From: Ferrovibrio sp.
Lineage (GTDB): Bacteria > Pseudomonadota > Alphaproteobacteria > Ferrovibrionales > Ferrovibrionaceae
Assembly (NCBI RefSeq): GCF_002796975.1
Contig: NZ_PEKV01000012.1
Span: 138,619 to 194,781 of the forward strand
Length of the DNA stretch: 56,163 bases
Direction of reading: 5' to 3'
Below the pieces are notes generated by a model that was given only the letters and a program-made list of their open reading frames with translations, was not told the DNA's origin and did no database searches. Positions 16,568 through 26,376 of the stretch are shown piece after piece (position 1 is the first letter of the stretch; every line of letters begins with the position of its first letter). Made by a program: the position numbers and the translations under genes.

Positions 16568-17284
16568 ATGCGCCCCAGTGGCCGCAAACCCGACCAGCTG
16601 CGCCCGATCCGTCTTGAGCCGGGTTTTGCCAAATATGCCGAGGGCTCCTGCCTGATCAAATTCGGCGAGACCCATGTGCTCTGCGCCGCGACCGTCGAGG
16701 AAAAGGTGCCGCCTTTCCTGCGCAACACCGGCCGCGGCTGGGTGACGGCGGAATACGGCATGCTGCCGCGCTCCACCCATACCCGCACCGATCGCGAAGC
16801 GTCACGCGGCAAGCAGTCGGGCCGCACGCAGGAGATCCAGCGTCTGGTCGGCCGCAGCTTGCGCGCCGTTACTGACCTGACCGGTTTCGGCGAACGCCAG
16901 ATCCGTCTCGACTGCGATGTGCTGCAGGCCGATGGCGGCACGCGCACTGCCGCCATCACCGGCAGCTGGGTGGCGTTGCATCTCGCCTTTGCCAAGCTGG
17001 TCAAGGACGGCGCCATTGCCAAGATCCCGCTGATCGGCCAGGTCGGCGCGGTCAGCTGCGGGCTGTGCGACGGTGTTGCCGTACTCGATCTCGACTATCC
17101 GGAAGACAGCACGGCGCAGGCCGATGCCAATTTCGTGCTGACCGATACCGGCGCCATCGTCGAAGTGCAGGGCACCGCCGAGAAGGAGCCGTTCTCGGAA
17201 GCGCAGTTTGCCGCCATGCTCGGCCTCGCCAAGCAGGGCGTGAACGAGCTGATGGTGCATCAGCGCAAGGCGGTAGGGCTGTAA
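16568..17284 (+). CDS. rph: Ribonuclease PH
   Basis: A phosphorolytic 3'-5' exoribonuclease trimming tRNA 3' ends, 238 residues, full length. It starts [20 protein letters not shown] and contains [46 protein letters not shown] and the C-terminal TAEKEPFSE block. It has a GAGGA ribosome binding site before ATG 16568. It is the first gene of a tight rph-rdgB-hemW operon (2- and 1-bp gaps). Confidence 0.97.
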   Translation: MRPSGRKPDQLRPIRLEPGFAKYAEGSCLIKFGETHVLCAATVEEKVPPFLRNTGRGWVTAEYGMLPRSTHTRTDREASRGKQSGRTQEIQRLVGRSLRAVTDLTGFGERQIRLDCDVLQADGGTRTAAITGSWVALHLAFAKLVKDGAIAKIPLIGQVGAVSCGLCDGVAVLDLDYPEDSTAQADANFVLTDTGAIVEVQGTAEKEPFSEAQFAAMLGLAKQGVNELMVHQRKAVGL

Positions 17285-17286
17285 CG

Positions 17287-17901
17287 ATGACGCGGCGTCG
17301 CTTCGCCGGCGACACCCTGGTGATCGCCAGCCACAATGCCGGCAAAGTGCGCGAGATCGGCGACCTGATTGCGCCCTTCAAGGTCCGCGCCGTTTCGGCG
17401 GGCGAACTCGGCCTGCCCGAACCGGAAGAGACCGGACTGACGTTTGTCGCCAATGCCGAGCTGAAGGCGCTGGCGGCGGCGCAGGCCGCACAACTTCCGG
17501 CGCTGGCCGACGATTCCGGCATGAGCGTCGATGCGCTGGATGGTGCGCCGGGGATTTACTCCGCGCGCTGGGCCGGTGCATCGAAGGATTTCGGCAAGGC
17601 GATGGAGAAGGTCTGGAAAGCCGTGGCAGAGAAGGGCGCCGAGCCGCCCTTCGGTGCGCAGTTTGTCTGTGCGCTCAGCCTCGCCTGGCCCGATGGTCAT
17701 GTCGAAAGCTTTGAAGGCATCATCCCGGGCGATCTGGTCTGGCCGCCACGGGGCGATCAGGGCTTCGGCTACGATCCGATGTTCCTGCCGCGCGTGAACA
17801 GCGAGACGCGGACTTTCGGCGAAATGCCGGCTAGCGAAAAGCATGCGATCAGCCATCGCGCGCTCGCCTTCCGGCAACTGATCGATGCCTGTTTCGGCTG
17901 A
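17287..17901 (+). CDS. rdgB: XTP/dITP pyrophosphatase (RdgB/Ham1)
   Basis: Hydrolyses non-canonical purine triphosphates (dITP, XTP) to monophosphates, sanitising the nucleotide pool. The 204 residues include the [10 protein letters not shown] substrate loop near the N-terminus, [14 protein letters not shown] with the catalytic acidic pair, [10 protein letters not shown], and [10 protein letters not shown] near the C-terminus. ATG 17287 lies 2 bp after the rph stop; a longer open frame upstream overlaps rph and is not used. Confidence 0.95.
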   Translation: MTRRRFAGDTLVIASHNAGKVREIGDLIAPFKVRAVSAGELGLPEPEETGLTFVANAELKALAAAQAAQLPALADDSGMSVDALDGAPGIYSARWAGASKDFGKAMEKVWKAVAEKGAEPPFGAQFVCALSLAWPDGHVESFEGIIPGDLVWPPRGDQGFGYDPMFLPRVNSETRTFGEMPASEKHAISHRALAFRQLIDACFG

Positions 17902-17902
17902 G

Positions 17903-19087
17903 ATGAAAATCCCGCGACGCGGTTTCGGCCTGTATGTGCACTGGCCCTTCTGCGTCTCGAAATGTCCCTATTGCGACTTCAATTCCCATGTGCGTGAGCG
18001 GGTCGATGCCGCACGCTGGCAGGCAGCCTACCTGCGCGAGATGGAACACTACGCAACCGTGGGCACAGGGCAGGGTGAAACCGTCACCTCGGTCTTTTTC
18101 GGCGGCGGTACGCCCTCGCTGATGCCGCCCGACACCGCCGCCGCGATCCTGGAAGCGGCGCGGAAATACTGGCGCTTCAGCGACGATGTCGAGATCACGC
18201 TGGAGGCCAATCCCAATTCCGCCGAAGCCGGCAAATTCGCTGCCTTCGCCCAGGCCGGCATCAACCGGCTCTCCATCGGCGTGCAGAGTTTCGAGGCCGA
18301 TGTGCTGAAATTTCTTGGCCGCGCGCATGATGCCGGTGAAGCGCGTGCTGCCATTGAAGCCGCGCGCAAGGCGGTGCCGCGCTACAGTTTCGACCTGATC
18401 TATGCGCGACCAGAGCAGGCAGCCGAACAGTGGCGCGCTGAGTTGCGCGAGGCGCTGGCGCTCGCCGGCGATCATCTGTCGCTCTATACGCTGACCATCG
18501 AGCCCAATACCGGCTTTGCCGGCGCGGTGGCGCGTGGCGCGCTGCATCCGATGCCATCGGATGATCAGGCTGCGCTCTACGATTTGACGCAGGAGATTCT
18601 CGACGAGGCCGGGTTGCTGGCTTACGAGATTTCCAACCACGCCCGCCCTTCTTCCGAAGGAATGGCCGGCGGTGAGAGTCGGCACAATCTGGTCTACTGG
18701 CGCAGCGGCGAATATCTCGGCCTCGGCCCCGGTGCGCATGGCCGCATTCTTCGGGACGATGCCTGGCTGGCGACGCAGACCCGCCGCAAGCCCGAAGTCT
18801 GGCTCGAACAGGTTGAAACTGAAGGCCACGGCCGGGAGAGTGAAACGCCGGTGGCATCTTCCGAGCGCGCCGAGGAAGCCCTGATGATGGGACTGCGGCT
18901 GGCCGAGGGTGTCTATGCCGCGAATTTCCGCGCCGCCACCGGGCTGGATCTCGATATCTTCGTGCCGCGTGAGCGCAGTGCGCCGCTGGAAGCCGCCGGC
19001 CTATTGTATCGGGACAATACACGGATGGTTGCCACTCGGGAGGGCCGTGCAGTTCTGGACGGATTGCTGGCCAGACTGCTCGCATAG
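17903..19087 (+). CDS. hemW: Heme chaperone HemW (radical SAM, CPO-III-like)
   Basis: A radical-SAM heme-transfer protein that is often mis-annotated as oxygen-independent coproporphyrinogen oxidase. The 4Fe-4S motif is C17-x3-C21-x2-C24 (FCVSKCPYCDFNSH). The FFGGGTPSLM and SIGVQSFE motifs follow. HNLVYWRSGEYLGLGPGAH is characteristic of HemW. ATG 17903 is preferred over the in-frame ATG 17885 because it leaves rdgB intact and gives the normal short lead-in to LYVHWPF. Last gene of the rph operon. Confidence 0.93.
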   Translation: MKIPRRGFGLYVHWPFCVSKCPYCDFNSHVRERVDAARWQAAYLREMEHYATVGTGQGETVTSVFFGGGTPSLMPPDTAAAILEAARKYWRFSDDVEITLEANPNSAEAGKFAAFAQAGINRLSIGVQSFEADVLKFLGRAHDAGEARAAIEAARKAVPRYSFDLIYARPEQAAEQWRAELREALALAGDHLSLYTLTIEPNTGFAGAVARGALHPMPSDDQAALYDLTQEILDEAGLLAYEISNHARPSSEGMAGGESRHNLVYWRSGEYLGLGPGAHGRILRDDAWLATQTRRKPEVWLEQVETEGHGRESETPVASSERAEEALMMGLRLAEGVYAANFRAATGLDLDIFVPRERSAPLEAAGLLYRDNTRMVATREGRAVLDGLLARLLA

Positions 19088-19158
19088 CTGGCTGCTTGCA
19101 TAGCCGTCTGGCCCCGGTATGCTGGGCAAAATTCCTGAGGAAACCCGAGCCAAATCCG

Positions 19159-20400
19159 ATGTCTGAATCCGCTTTCCCCGGCCTGTCGCTTGGCGTGCAG
19201 GAACTGCGCGCCTCCGAAATCCGCGAACTGCTCAAACTGATCGCCCGGCCGGAAATCATCTCCTTCGCCGGCGGTATTCCAGATCCGGCAATCTTCCCGC
19301 TGGATGCCATCGGCGCGTCGTATCAGCGCGTGCTGGCCGATCCGGTGCAGGCCAGGGAAGCCTTCCAGTATTCGATCAGCGAAGGCTATGTGCCGCTGCG
19401 CGAATGGATCGCCGGTTATCTGCAGACGCACAATATCGAGACCGGGATCGAGCGTATCCTGATCACCTCGGGCGCGCAGCAGGCCATCGACTTCCTCGGT
19501 CGCGCGCTGATCAATCCGGGTGACAGTGTGGTGGTGACCTCGCCCAGCTATCTCGGCGCCATCCAGGTCTTCAACACCTATCAGCCGAAATTCCTCTCGG
19601 TGCCGATGGACAACGAGGGCGTGCTGCTCGACCAGCTCGAAGCCGCGTTTAAACAGAAGCCGAAATTCTTCTACCTCACACCGGATTTCTGCAATCCGGC
19701 CGGCATCACCACCTCGCTTAAGCGCCGCGAAGCGATTCTCAGGCTGGCGCATCAGTATGGCGTGGCCATCCTGGAAGATTCGCCCTACGAGGAACTGCGC
19801 TACGAGAATGCGCGCATCCCGAGTTTTGCAGCGCTGGAGCAGCAGTATCTCGCGCAGCCTGACAGCGACGGCAAGCGGCTGGTGGTCTATATCGGCAGCC
19901 TGTCGAAAGTGCTGACGCCGGCGTTGCGGATCGGCTGGATCAACGCCGATCCGTCGCTGATCAACAAACTGGTCCTGCTCAAGCAGGCCTCCGATCTGCA
20001 TTGCAGCACGATCAACCAGATGGTCGCCTGCGATATCGCGAAAGCCTCGCATGCCGGTCAGGTGCAGAAACTGCGCAAGGCCTATAAGGAGCGCCGCGAC
20101 GTGATGCTGGAGGCGCTGGAGCGTTGCCTGCCCAAGGAAGTGCGGTTCACGCATCCCGATGGCGGCATGTTCATCTGGCTGGAATTCCCCGACGGCATCG
20201 ACGGCGCCGAGCTGCTGGCCGAAGCGGTGAAGGACATCCATGTCGCCTTTGTGCCGGGCTCGGCCTTCTTTGCCACGGATGCAAAACGCAACACGGCGCG
20301 ATTGAGTTTCTCGCTGGGCGAACCGGCGCGCATCCGCGAAGGCATCGAGCGGCTGGCGGCGCTGCTGCAGAACAAGCTGCGCGCCAACCGTGCGGCTTAA
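19159..20400 (+). CDS. PLP-dependent class I/II aminotransferase (MocR/LysN-like)
   Basis: A fold type I aminotransferase, 413 residues, related to 2-aminoadipate/aromatic aminotransferases. Visible features are ISFAGGIPDPAIFP, YSISEGYVPLREWIAGYL, ITSGAQQAIDFLGR, the PLP-binding DFCNPAGIT segment and the Schiff-base lysine in IGSLSKVLTPALRIGW. The C-terminal arginine segment is ARLSFSLGEPARI. There is no N-terminal DNA-binding domain. ATG 19159 is chosen because the open frame before it lacks domain content. It converges on the DUF6064 gene with a 4-bp overlap. The exact amino donor cannot be told. Confidence 0.9.
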   Translation: MSESAFPGLSLGVQELRASEIRELLKLIARPEIISFAGGIPDPAIFPLDAIGASYQRVLADPVQAREAFQYSISEGYVPLREWIAGYLQTHNIETGIERILITSGAQQAIDFLGRALINPGDSVVVTSPSYLGAIQVFNTYQPKFLSVPMDNEGVLLDQLEAAFKQKPKFFYLTPDFCNPAGITTSLKRREAILRLAHQYGVAILEDSPYEELRYENARIPSFAALEQQYLAQPDSDGKRLVVYIGSLSKVLTPALRIGWINADPSLINKLVLLKQASDLHCSTINQMVACDIAKASHAGQVQKLRKAYKERRDVMLEALERCLPKEVRFTHPDGGMFIWLEFPDGIDGAELLAEAVKDIHVAFVPGSAFFATDAKRNTARLSFSLGEPARIREGIERLAALLQNKLRANRAA

Positions 20401-21038
20401 TCTGGGCGTGGCTTAACCGGCATCACCCGCAGCACCAGCGTCAGGAGGCCGGCCAGCGGCAGCAGCCAGAAGGCTGGTGCCTTCATGGTCCATAACGTTG
20501 CGCCATCGATGGCGCACCATGCGAGCGGCAGCACCAGCAGCAGCCAGTGTGCGCGCAAGGCCAGGAGAAGGCCGAGCGTGGCGACCACGGTCGGTCCCGG
20601 CATCAGGGCAAAAACCTCGCCCTGCTGCCATGGCCGGCCCAGCATCCAGGGCAGCAGCGGTTGCAGGGCCAGCGCGCAGACCACCAGCATGAAACCGAAG
20701 GCGCGGCTGCGGCTGTCGGTCGGTTGAAGTTCGCGGTCGAAAGCGAAGAACCAGAGCAGCAGTCCCTGCAAGGCAAAGCCGTAGGCGAGGTATTCCGCGG
20801 CCCAATTGATCGTGGCGTAACGTTCGTACAGCCAGAGCCAGGCGGTCAGCAGCCAGGCGGCGCCGGCGAACAGCAGCGCCAGCGGCTGGCCCGTCACGGC
20901 CAGCATGGCAAGACCGGCGATCACCGCCGCGACCTGCCAGGGCCATAGCGTTTCGTTGTGCAGCTCGAACAGCCGGAAATAGGTCTCGGGCGAGAACAGC
21001 AGGAAATCCGACAGGCGGTATGTCGACCATGCGGCCAT
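20397..21038 (-). CDS. DUF6064 family membrane protein
   Basis: A 213-residue inner-membrane protein with about six or seven hydrophobic helices. The opening YRLSDFLLFSPETYFRLFELHN is characteristic of the DUF6064 family. No catalytic motif can be seen and the function is unknown. Its ATG overlaps the stop of the upstream aldo/keto reductase (ATG 21036-21038, stop 21038-21040), so it is translationally coupled to that gene. Confidence 0.85.
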   Translation of the reverse strand: MAAWSTYRLSDFLLFSPETYFRLFELHNETLWPWQVAAVIAGLAMLAVTGQPLALLFAGAAWLLTAWLWLYERYATINWAAEYLAYGFALQGLLLWFFAFDRELQPTDSRSRAFGFMLVVCALALQPLLPWMLGRPWQQGEVFALMPGPTVVATLGLLLALRAHWLLLVLPLAWCAIDGATLWTMKAPAFWLLPLAGLLTLVLRVMPVKPRPD

Positions 21039-21967
21039 CAGAGCGCCTCGACGTGAGAAATGATGCGCCGGCGGATCGCCGCATCCGGCAGCGGCCCGTG
21101 GCCGGCGCCCATATTTTCGGCCAGATGCTGGGTCCGTGTGGTAGCCGGGATTACACAGGTGACGTCCGAGTGGGCCACGATGAATTTCAGCAGCAGCTGT
21201 GCCCAGTTCGCAGCACCGATCTCAGCAGCCCAGACGGGCAGGGGATGGCGCCGCACGGCGTCGATCAGGTCGCCCTGGCGGAACGGCCGGTTGACGATGA
21301 CGCCGATCCTGCGCTCGCGTGCCAGAGGCAGGATGCGCTGCTCGATCTCGCGGTCCAGCACGTTGTAGCTGATCTGCAGGAAATCGACCGGCTGGCTCTG
21401 CATGATACGCTCGATCTCGTCATGGCGGCGGCCTTCGGACGTGGTAATCCCGATATAGCGGATACGGCCCTCGGCCTTCATGGCGTGCAGCGTTTCCAGA
21501 TGCGCTTCCCAGCCCAGCAGGTTATGCACCTGCAGCAGGTCGAATTTTTCCACGCCCCAGTGGCGGCGCGTGATTTCGATCTGCTGCGGCCCGCTGCGGC
21601 CGGATGAGGTCCAGACTTTCTCGGCCGAGAAAACCTGCTGCTTCGCGGCCAGCGTTTTCAGGCCTTCGCCGATCACGCCTTGCGACGAGCCATACATCGG
21701 CGAGGAATCGACCATGCGACCGCCGGCGTTGAAGAACTCGCGCATTACGGCAATGCTGGCGGCGCGTCCGCGCGGATCGTTGCCGACATTGAAGGTGATC
21801 CAGCTGCCCAGTCCTATCACTGGCAGTTTCTCACCAGTCGAGGGAATGGCGCGCGTGACGCCCGCGCCCTGCCCGAAACTTATATTGAAGGGCAGCGCCG
21901 TTGCGGCCAACCCGCCCAGCAGCGCGCGCCGCGAAACAGGAATGCCTGCCGGCAAACCTAATCCCAC
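21038..21967 (-). CDS. Tat-exported aldo/keto reductase
   Basis: A 309-residue NAD(P)H-dependent oxidoreductase of the AKR superfamily. The N-terminus carries a twin-arginine-like signal, SRRALLGGLAATALP (residues 12-26), implying export to the periplasm. AKR features are VIGLGSWITF, RMVDSSPMYGSSQGVIGEGL (catalytic Asp-Tyr), the EKVWTSS strand, LLQVHNLLGW (His) and VIPATTRTQHLAENM for the cofactor phosphate. The start is GTG 21967, overlapping the DUF2855 stop by 10 bp; a TTG at 21955 is possible. The preferred substrate is unknown. Confidence 0.87.
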   Translation of the reverse strand: MGLGLPAGIPVSRRALLGGLAATALPFNISFGQGAGVTRAIPSTGEKLPVIGLGSWITFNVGNDPRGRAASIAVMREFFNAGGRMVDSSPMYGSSQGVIGEGLKTLAAKQQVFSAEKVWTSSGRSGPQQIEITRRHWGVEKFDLLQVHNLLGWEAHLETLHAMKAEGRIRYIGITTSEGRRHDEIERIMQSQPVDFLQISYNVLDREIEQRILPLARERRIGVIVNRPFRQGDLIDAVRRHPLPVWAAEIGAANWAQLLLKFIVAHSDVTCVIPATTRTQHLAENMGAGHGPLPDAAIRRRIISHVEAL

Positions 21968-23079
21968 AGGCTCAGGATGTGGCCTTCATCGGGCTTCACG
22001 CCACCGGCCAGCATGCTGCGATAAGCCGCTTCCACGGCACTGCGACCGCTGCCGCGGATCACCTTGATCCAGCCTTGCAGCATCGGTACGAATTCGGTCC
22101 AGGCGGCATTCAGCCGGGTTTCCAATCCGCCGCGACCCCATTCCTTGCTGCGCTTGACGATGCGGTTCGGCGCGAAAAAGAAGATCGGCTTCGCACCGGG
22201 CAGACCCTTACCCGGCGGATTCAACTCGCGGTGCGACATGCCGACGGCGCAACTGTATTTCAGATGGCCGCCGTAATGCTCGTGCACGGCGCGGCGCACC
22301 TCGGCGCTGCCGGCGAAATCGACATAGACGGCGTCTTCCTCCGGCTGTTGGCCGATCTCGTCATAGGTCACCACACGGTCGTAGCAGCCGAGCCCCTCGA
22401 CGAAAGCGCGATTGGAGGCCGAGGTCAGTCCGACCACGGTGGTGCCCTTGTGTTTGTGCAGCAGATACGCCAGACCGAAGGCGGTTTTCGATGAGGCGCT
22501 GGAGAGCACGACCGTCTGCGCGCCGAAGAATTTCTCGTCGGTCAGGAAGTCATCGATCAGGAACGACGTGATGAACAGCGGCCGCAGCAGGGCCTGATAA
22601 GCCTCGAAGGCTTCGGAGAAAGTCGGATCGGTGGTGATGCGCAGGTAGCTGTTATAGGCCGGCGGCAGCTCGCTGCGATGCGGCGCTGCCTCGATGAAGT
22701 TGCTGTCGGTCAGCTTGCCCGGCGTCATCACCAGATGCGTCGCCATCGGGAAGAAGCCGTAGATACGCTCATCGACTGCGATGGTCGGATGCCGCGAGGC
22801 GATCACGTCGGCGAATCCCCAGACCGGGATGATGCCCCACGTCTCATCCGCAGCAGGGAAAAACCCCCAATACCGCATCTGCTCGCCGAGCTGGCCGTAG
22901 GTGATATTGTTGGCGGTCAGCGCGAAGCTGTCGATCTTGACCAGAATCTGATCCGTCTGCAGGTCGTCGGCATGCAGGGTGACATCGGCAAAGCGCGTCT
23001 TGCTCAGATCGTCCTTGTGTACCTGGAACTGCGCGCCCGCCAGATCGGATTTGGCGGTGGCGGTGAGGATCTGCGACAT
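21958..23079 (-). CDS. DUF2855 family MDR-like protein
   Basis: A 373-residue protein of the DUF2855 family, related to the quinone-oxidoreductase/MDR fold. It has DQILVKIDSFALTANNITYGQLG, WGIIPVWGFADVIAS, VVLSSASSKTAFGLAYLLHK (dinucleotide-binding strand and turn) and VYVDFAGSAEVRRAVHEHYG. The family lacks an assigned reaction. It is the first gene of a coupled set with the aldo/keto reductase and DUF6064. An 8-bp inverted repeat, GTCCAATC (23125-23132) and GATTGGAC (23165-23172), lies in the upstream region. Confidence 0.88.
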   Translation of the reverse strand: MSQILTATAKSDLAGAQFQVHKDDLSKTRFADVTLHADDLQTDQILVKIDSFALTANNITYGQLGEQMRYWGFFPAADETWGIIPVWGFADVIASRHPTIAVDERIYGFFPMATHLVMTPGKLTDSNFIEAAPHRSELPPAYNSYLRITTDPTFSEAFEAYQALLRPLFITSFLIDDFLTDEKFFGAQTVVLSSASSKTAFGLAYLLHKHKGTTVVGLTSASNRAFVEGLGCYDRVVTYDEIGQQPEEDAVYVDFAGSAEVRRAVHEHYGGHLKYSCAVGMSHRELNPPGKGLPGAKPIFFFAPNRIVKRSKEWGRGGLETRLNAAWTEFVPMLQGWIKVIRGSGRSAVEAAYRSMLAGGVKPDEGHILSLWD

Positions 23080-23205
23080 GGAAACCTCCAGGTGCGGGGG
23101 TGCTGTTTGTCAGTCTTATATAGCGTCCAATCTAGAATGCGGATGATAGCTGCAATGTGACAAGGATTGGACAAAAACCACGGAAAACGCGATCAGCAGC
23201 GGGAG

Positions 23206-26200
23206 CTATTCGCCCGGCTGGCGTGCTGCAGGTTCGCCGTGTGCATCGGTTGCCGCACCACGCAGCTTGCGGCTGGCCCAGACACCCAGATCATCCAGAT
23301 AGGTGAAGATCACCGGCGTGACGATCAGCGTCAGCAGGGTGGACGAGATCAGGCCGCCGATCACCGCATGGGCCATGCCGGCGGTCTGCTTGGCGCCTTC
23401 GCCGATGGCCATGGCGAGCGGCAGCATGCCGAAGATCATGGCGAGCGTGGTCATCATGATCGGACGCAGGCGGATTTCGCCGGCTTCCAGAATGGCTTCG
23501 CTGCGCGACATGCCATCGCGGCGGGCATGATTGACGAAGTCGATCAGCAGGATGGCGTTCTTGGTCACCAGCCCCATCAGCATGATGAAGCCGATCACGG
23601 CAAACATGCTGAAGGTGGAACCCCAGGCCCAGAGCCCCACCACAACGCCGAACAGCGACAGCGGCAGTGAGGCCATGATGGCAATCGGCTGCAGGAAGCT
23701 GGCGAACTGCGAGGCCAGGATCAGGTAGATCAGGATCACCGCCAGCAGCAGCGCCGCGGCAGCGTAACCAGCGGATTCCTTCATGTCCTTCGATGCGCCG
23801 CCGAACCAGAAGCGATAGCCCGGCGGCAGCTTCATCTGCTCCAGCTTCGCCTGGATGGCGCGGCCCACTTCGCCCACGGGACGCCCGTCGGTGGTGGCGG
23901 TCAGCAGAACTTCACGGGCGAGGTCGCGACGGTTGATCTGTGTCGAGCCGGTCGAGGGCTGGATGCTCACCACCTGGGCCAGCGCCACCATGCGCGGATT
24001 GCCGTCGGCATTCATCTGGCTGGAGGTGATGTAGATACGTTCCAGATCCGGCATGCCGGTACGATCGTCGCGCGGCAGGCGCACGAAGACGTCGTAATCC
24101 TCCGAGTCCGGTGCCTTCCAGGTGCCGGCTTCTTCGCCGGCCAGCAGCGGGCGCAGCGTGCTGGCAATCGTCGTCGTGCCGACGCCGAGATCGGCGGCGA
24201 GCTGGCGGTCGACTTCCAGCGCCACGGTCGGCTTGTTCGCTTTCAGGCTGGATTCGATATCTACCACGCCGGGCACGGTGCGCATTTGCGCCATGGCCTC
24301 CTGCGACAGGCGGTCGAGCTCGGCGATATCCTGGCCCTTGATCGCGATCATGATCGGCTTGTTCAACCCGCCGCCCAGATTGGCCTGGCCGATATTCACA
24401 TTGTCGATGCCGGCAATATGCGCGATGCGCTGGCGGAAGAAGCCAGCCATCTGCTGCGGCGAATATTTGCGCTGGTCGATCGGCACGAAACGCACATACA
24501 GCGTGCCGACATTGCGGCGCCCGAAGCTGCCGGCATTGATCGAGGCGAAGGAATAATCGACTTCGGGGAATTCCTTCAGCGCATCCTGCACCTGGCGGAT
24601 CTTGGCCTCGGTATAGTCGATGGCCGAACCCGGCGGCGCCGTGATCTCAACCAGGATTTCCGACAGATCCGGCTCCGGCAGGAATTCCGAACCGATCTTG
24701 CCCGAGGCCAGAATGCCGATGGTGGCAACGAAGCTGGCCACCGCAATCGTCAGCACCAGCCAGCGCAGGCGCAGACTCCAGGCGAGGATGCGGCGATAGA
24801 CGCGGCCGAGCCGCTCCATGCCCTTGTCGACCAGGCCGACCATGCGGCCGACGGGGCCGCGCTTGGCATTGGGCAGGCTGTCCGGGTCATGCCAGACGCT
24901 GGACAGCATCGGATCGAGCGTGAAGCTGACGAACAGCGAGATCAGCACCGCCACTGTGACGGTGATGCCGAACTGCAGGAAGAAGCGGCCGATGATGCCG
25001 TCCATGAAGGCAACCGGCAGGAAGACGGCGACGATGCAGAAGGTGGTGGCCAGCACCGCCAGGCCGATTTCGTTGGTGCCGTCCAGCGCCGCCTGCCGGT
25101 GGCTTTTGCCCATCGCGACATGGCGCGTGATGTTCTCGCGCACCACGATGGCGTCGTCGATCAGGATGCCGATCGCCAGCGACAGCGCCATCAGGGTCAG
25201 CTTGTTCAGCGTGAAGCCGGCGGCGTTGACTGCCGCGAGCGTGCCGATCACGGCAATCGGCAACGTGAGCCCGGTAATGATGGTGCTGCGCCAGGAATTC
25301 AGGAACAGGAAGACGATCAGCACGGTCAGTGCGGCGCCTTCGATCAGGGTGCGCTGCACGCTGTTGACCGAATTCAGGATGGCGCGGCTGTCGTCGCGCA
25401 TGAACTGGAGCGAAATATCAGACGGCAGGTCGGGCTGCATTTCCTTGATTGCGGCTTTCAAGCCAGTGATCACTTCCAGCGTGTTGGAGCCCTGCACCTT
25501 CACGAAGCTGATCGCCAGCTGGCGGTCGCCGTTGAACAGCGCGACGGCTTCCTTTTCCTCGGAACCGTCTTCCACCGTGGCAATATCGCCGACCGTGACC
25601 GAGGCGCCGCCGCGGCGTGCCACCACCAGCTCGCCCAGGCGGCGCGGATCGGTGACACGGCCTTCGATCTGCACCACGAACTCGGTCTGCGGCCGGGTCA
25701 GCGTGCCGAGCGGAATCTGCTGGTTCTCGGCTTTCAGCACGTGGATCAGCTGATCCATGCCGACGCCGTAGGACTGCATCTTCTCGGGATTGGGCAGCAC
25801 ATTGATGCGGCGCTTCAGGCCGCCGACGATATAGGCCTGCCCGACGCCGCGCACGGTCTGCAATCGCTTGAGCACCACCTGGTCGGCCAAGGTGGTCAGT
25901 TCGCGCAGGTCGCGGCGCTCGCTGCGGATGGTGATCGAGGCGACCGGCTGGTTGTCGGGCGAGAAACGCGAAATCTCCGGCATCTTGATTTCGTCGCGGA
26001 AGCGCGGCGTCACCAGCGCGATCTTTTCGCGCACATCCTGCGTGGCGGCGACGGCATTCACCGTCAGTTCGAATTCGATGATGACGGTGGAGCGGCCTTC
26101 GAGCGAACGCGAGGTCAGCGTGCGCACGCCGCTGATCGTGTTGACGGCATCCTCAATCGGGCGCGTGACTTCGCTTTCCACGCTTTCCGGGGTGGCGCCC

Positions 26201-26355
26201 GGATAGCTGGTATTGACCAGCACGATGGGGAATTCGACGTCGGGGAACTGCTCGACGCTCAGCTTGAAATAGGCGAACAGCCCCACCACCAGCAGGGAGG
26301 CCATCATCATGGTCGCGAAGACCGGATTGTTGACGCTGATGCGGGTCAGCCACAT
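23206..26355 (-). CDS. RND efflux permease (HAE1/AcrB-like), system 1
   Basis: A 1049-residue inner-membrane drug/proton antiporter of the resistance-nodulation-division family. It has twelve helices with two large periplasmic loops. The proton-relay Asp pair is in SLAIGILIDDAIVVRENI (TM4). The start MWLTRISVNNPVFATMMMASLLVVGLFAYFKL and the IGFIMLMGLVTKNAILLIDFVNHAR block are canonical. It lies 21 bp downstream of its membrane fusion protein. No outer-membrane factor gene is present, so a TolC-like channel must come from elsewhere. Confidence 0.95.
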   Translation of the reverse strand: MWLTRISVNNPVFATMMMASLLVVGLFAYFKLSVEQFPDVEFPIVLVNTSYPGATPESVESEVTRPIEDAVNTISGVRTLTSRSLEGRSTVIIEFELTVNAVAATQDVREKIALVTPRFRDEIKMPEISRFSPDNQPVASITIRSERRDLRELTTLADQVVLKRLQTVRGVGQAYIVGGLKRRINVLPNPEKMQSYGVGMDQLIHVLKAENQQIPLGTLTRPQTEFVVQIEGRVTDPRRLGELVVARRGGASVTVGDIATVEDGSEEKEAVALFNGDRQLAISFVKVQGSNTLEVITGLKAAIKEMQPDLPSDISLQFMRDDSRAILNSVNSVQRTLIEGAALTVLIVFLFLNSWRSTIITGLTLPIAVIGTLAAVNAAGFTLNKLTLMALSLAIGILIDDAIVVRENITRHVAMGKSHRQAALDGTNEIGLAVLATTFCIVAVFLPVAFMDGIIGRFFLQFGITVTVAVLISLFVSFTLDPMLSSVWHDPDSLPNAKRGPVGRMVGLVDKGMERLGRVYRRILAWSLRLRWLVLTIAVASFVATIGILASGKIGSEFLPEPDLSEILVEITAPPGSAIDYTEAKIRQVQDALKEFPEVDYSFASINAGSFGRRNVGTLYVRFVPIDQRKYSPQQMAGFFRQRIAHIAGIDNVNIGQANLGGGLNKPIMIAIKGQDIAELDRLSQEAMAQMRTVPGVVDIESSLKANKPTVALEVDRQLAADLGVGTTTIASTLRPLLAGEEAGTWKAPDSEDYDVFVRLPRDDRTGMPDLERIYITSSQMNADGNPRMVALAQVVSIQPSTGSTQINRRDLAREVLLTATTDGRPVGEVGRAIQAKLEQMKLPPGYRFWFGGASKDMKESAGYAAAALLLAVILIYLILASQFASFLQPIAIMASLPLSLFGVVVGLWAWGSTFSMFAVIGFIMLMGLVTKNAILLIDFVNHARRDGMSRSEAILEAGEIRLRPIMMTTLAMIFGMLPLAMAIGEGAKQTAGMAHAVIGGLISSTLLTLIVTPVIFTYLDDLGVWASRKLRGAATDAHGEPAARQPGE

Positions 26356-26376
26356 GGCGCGGACTCCCTTTTGCGA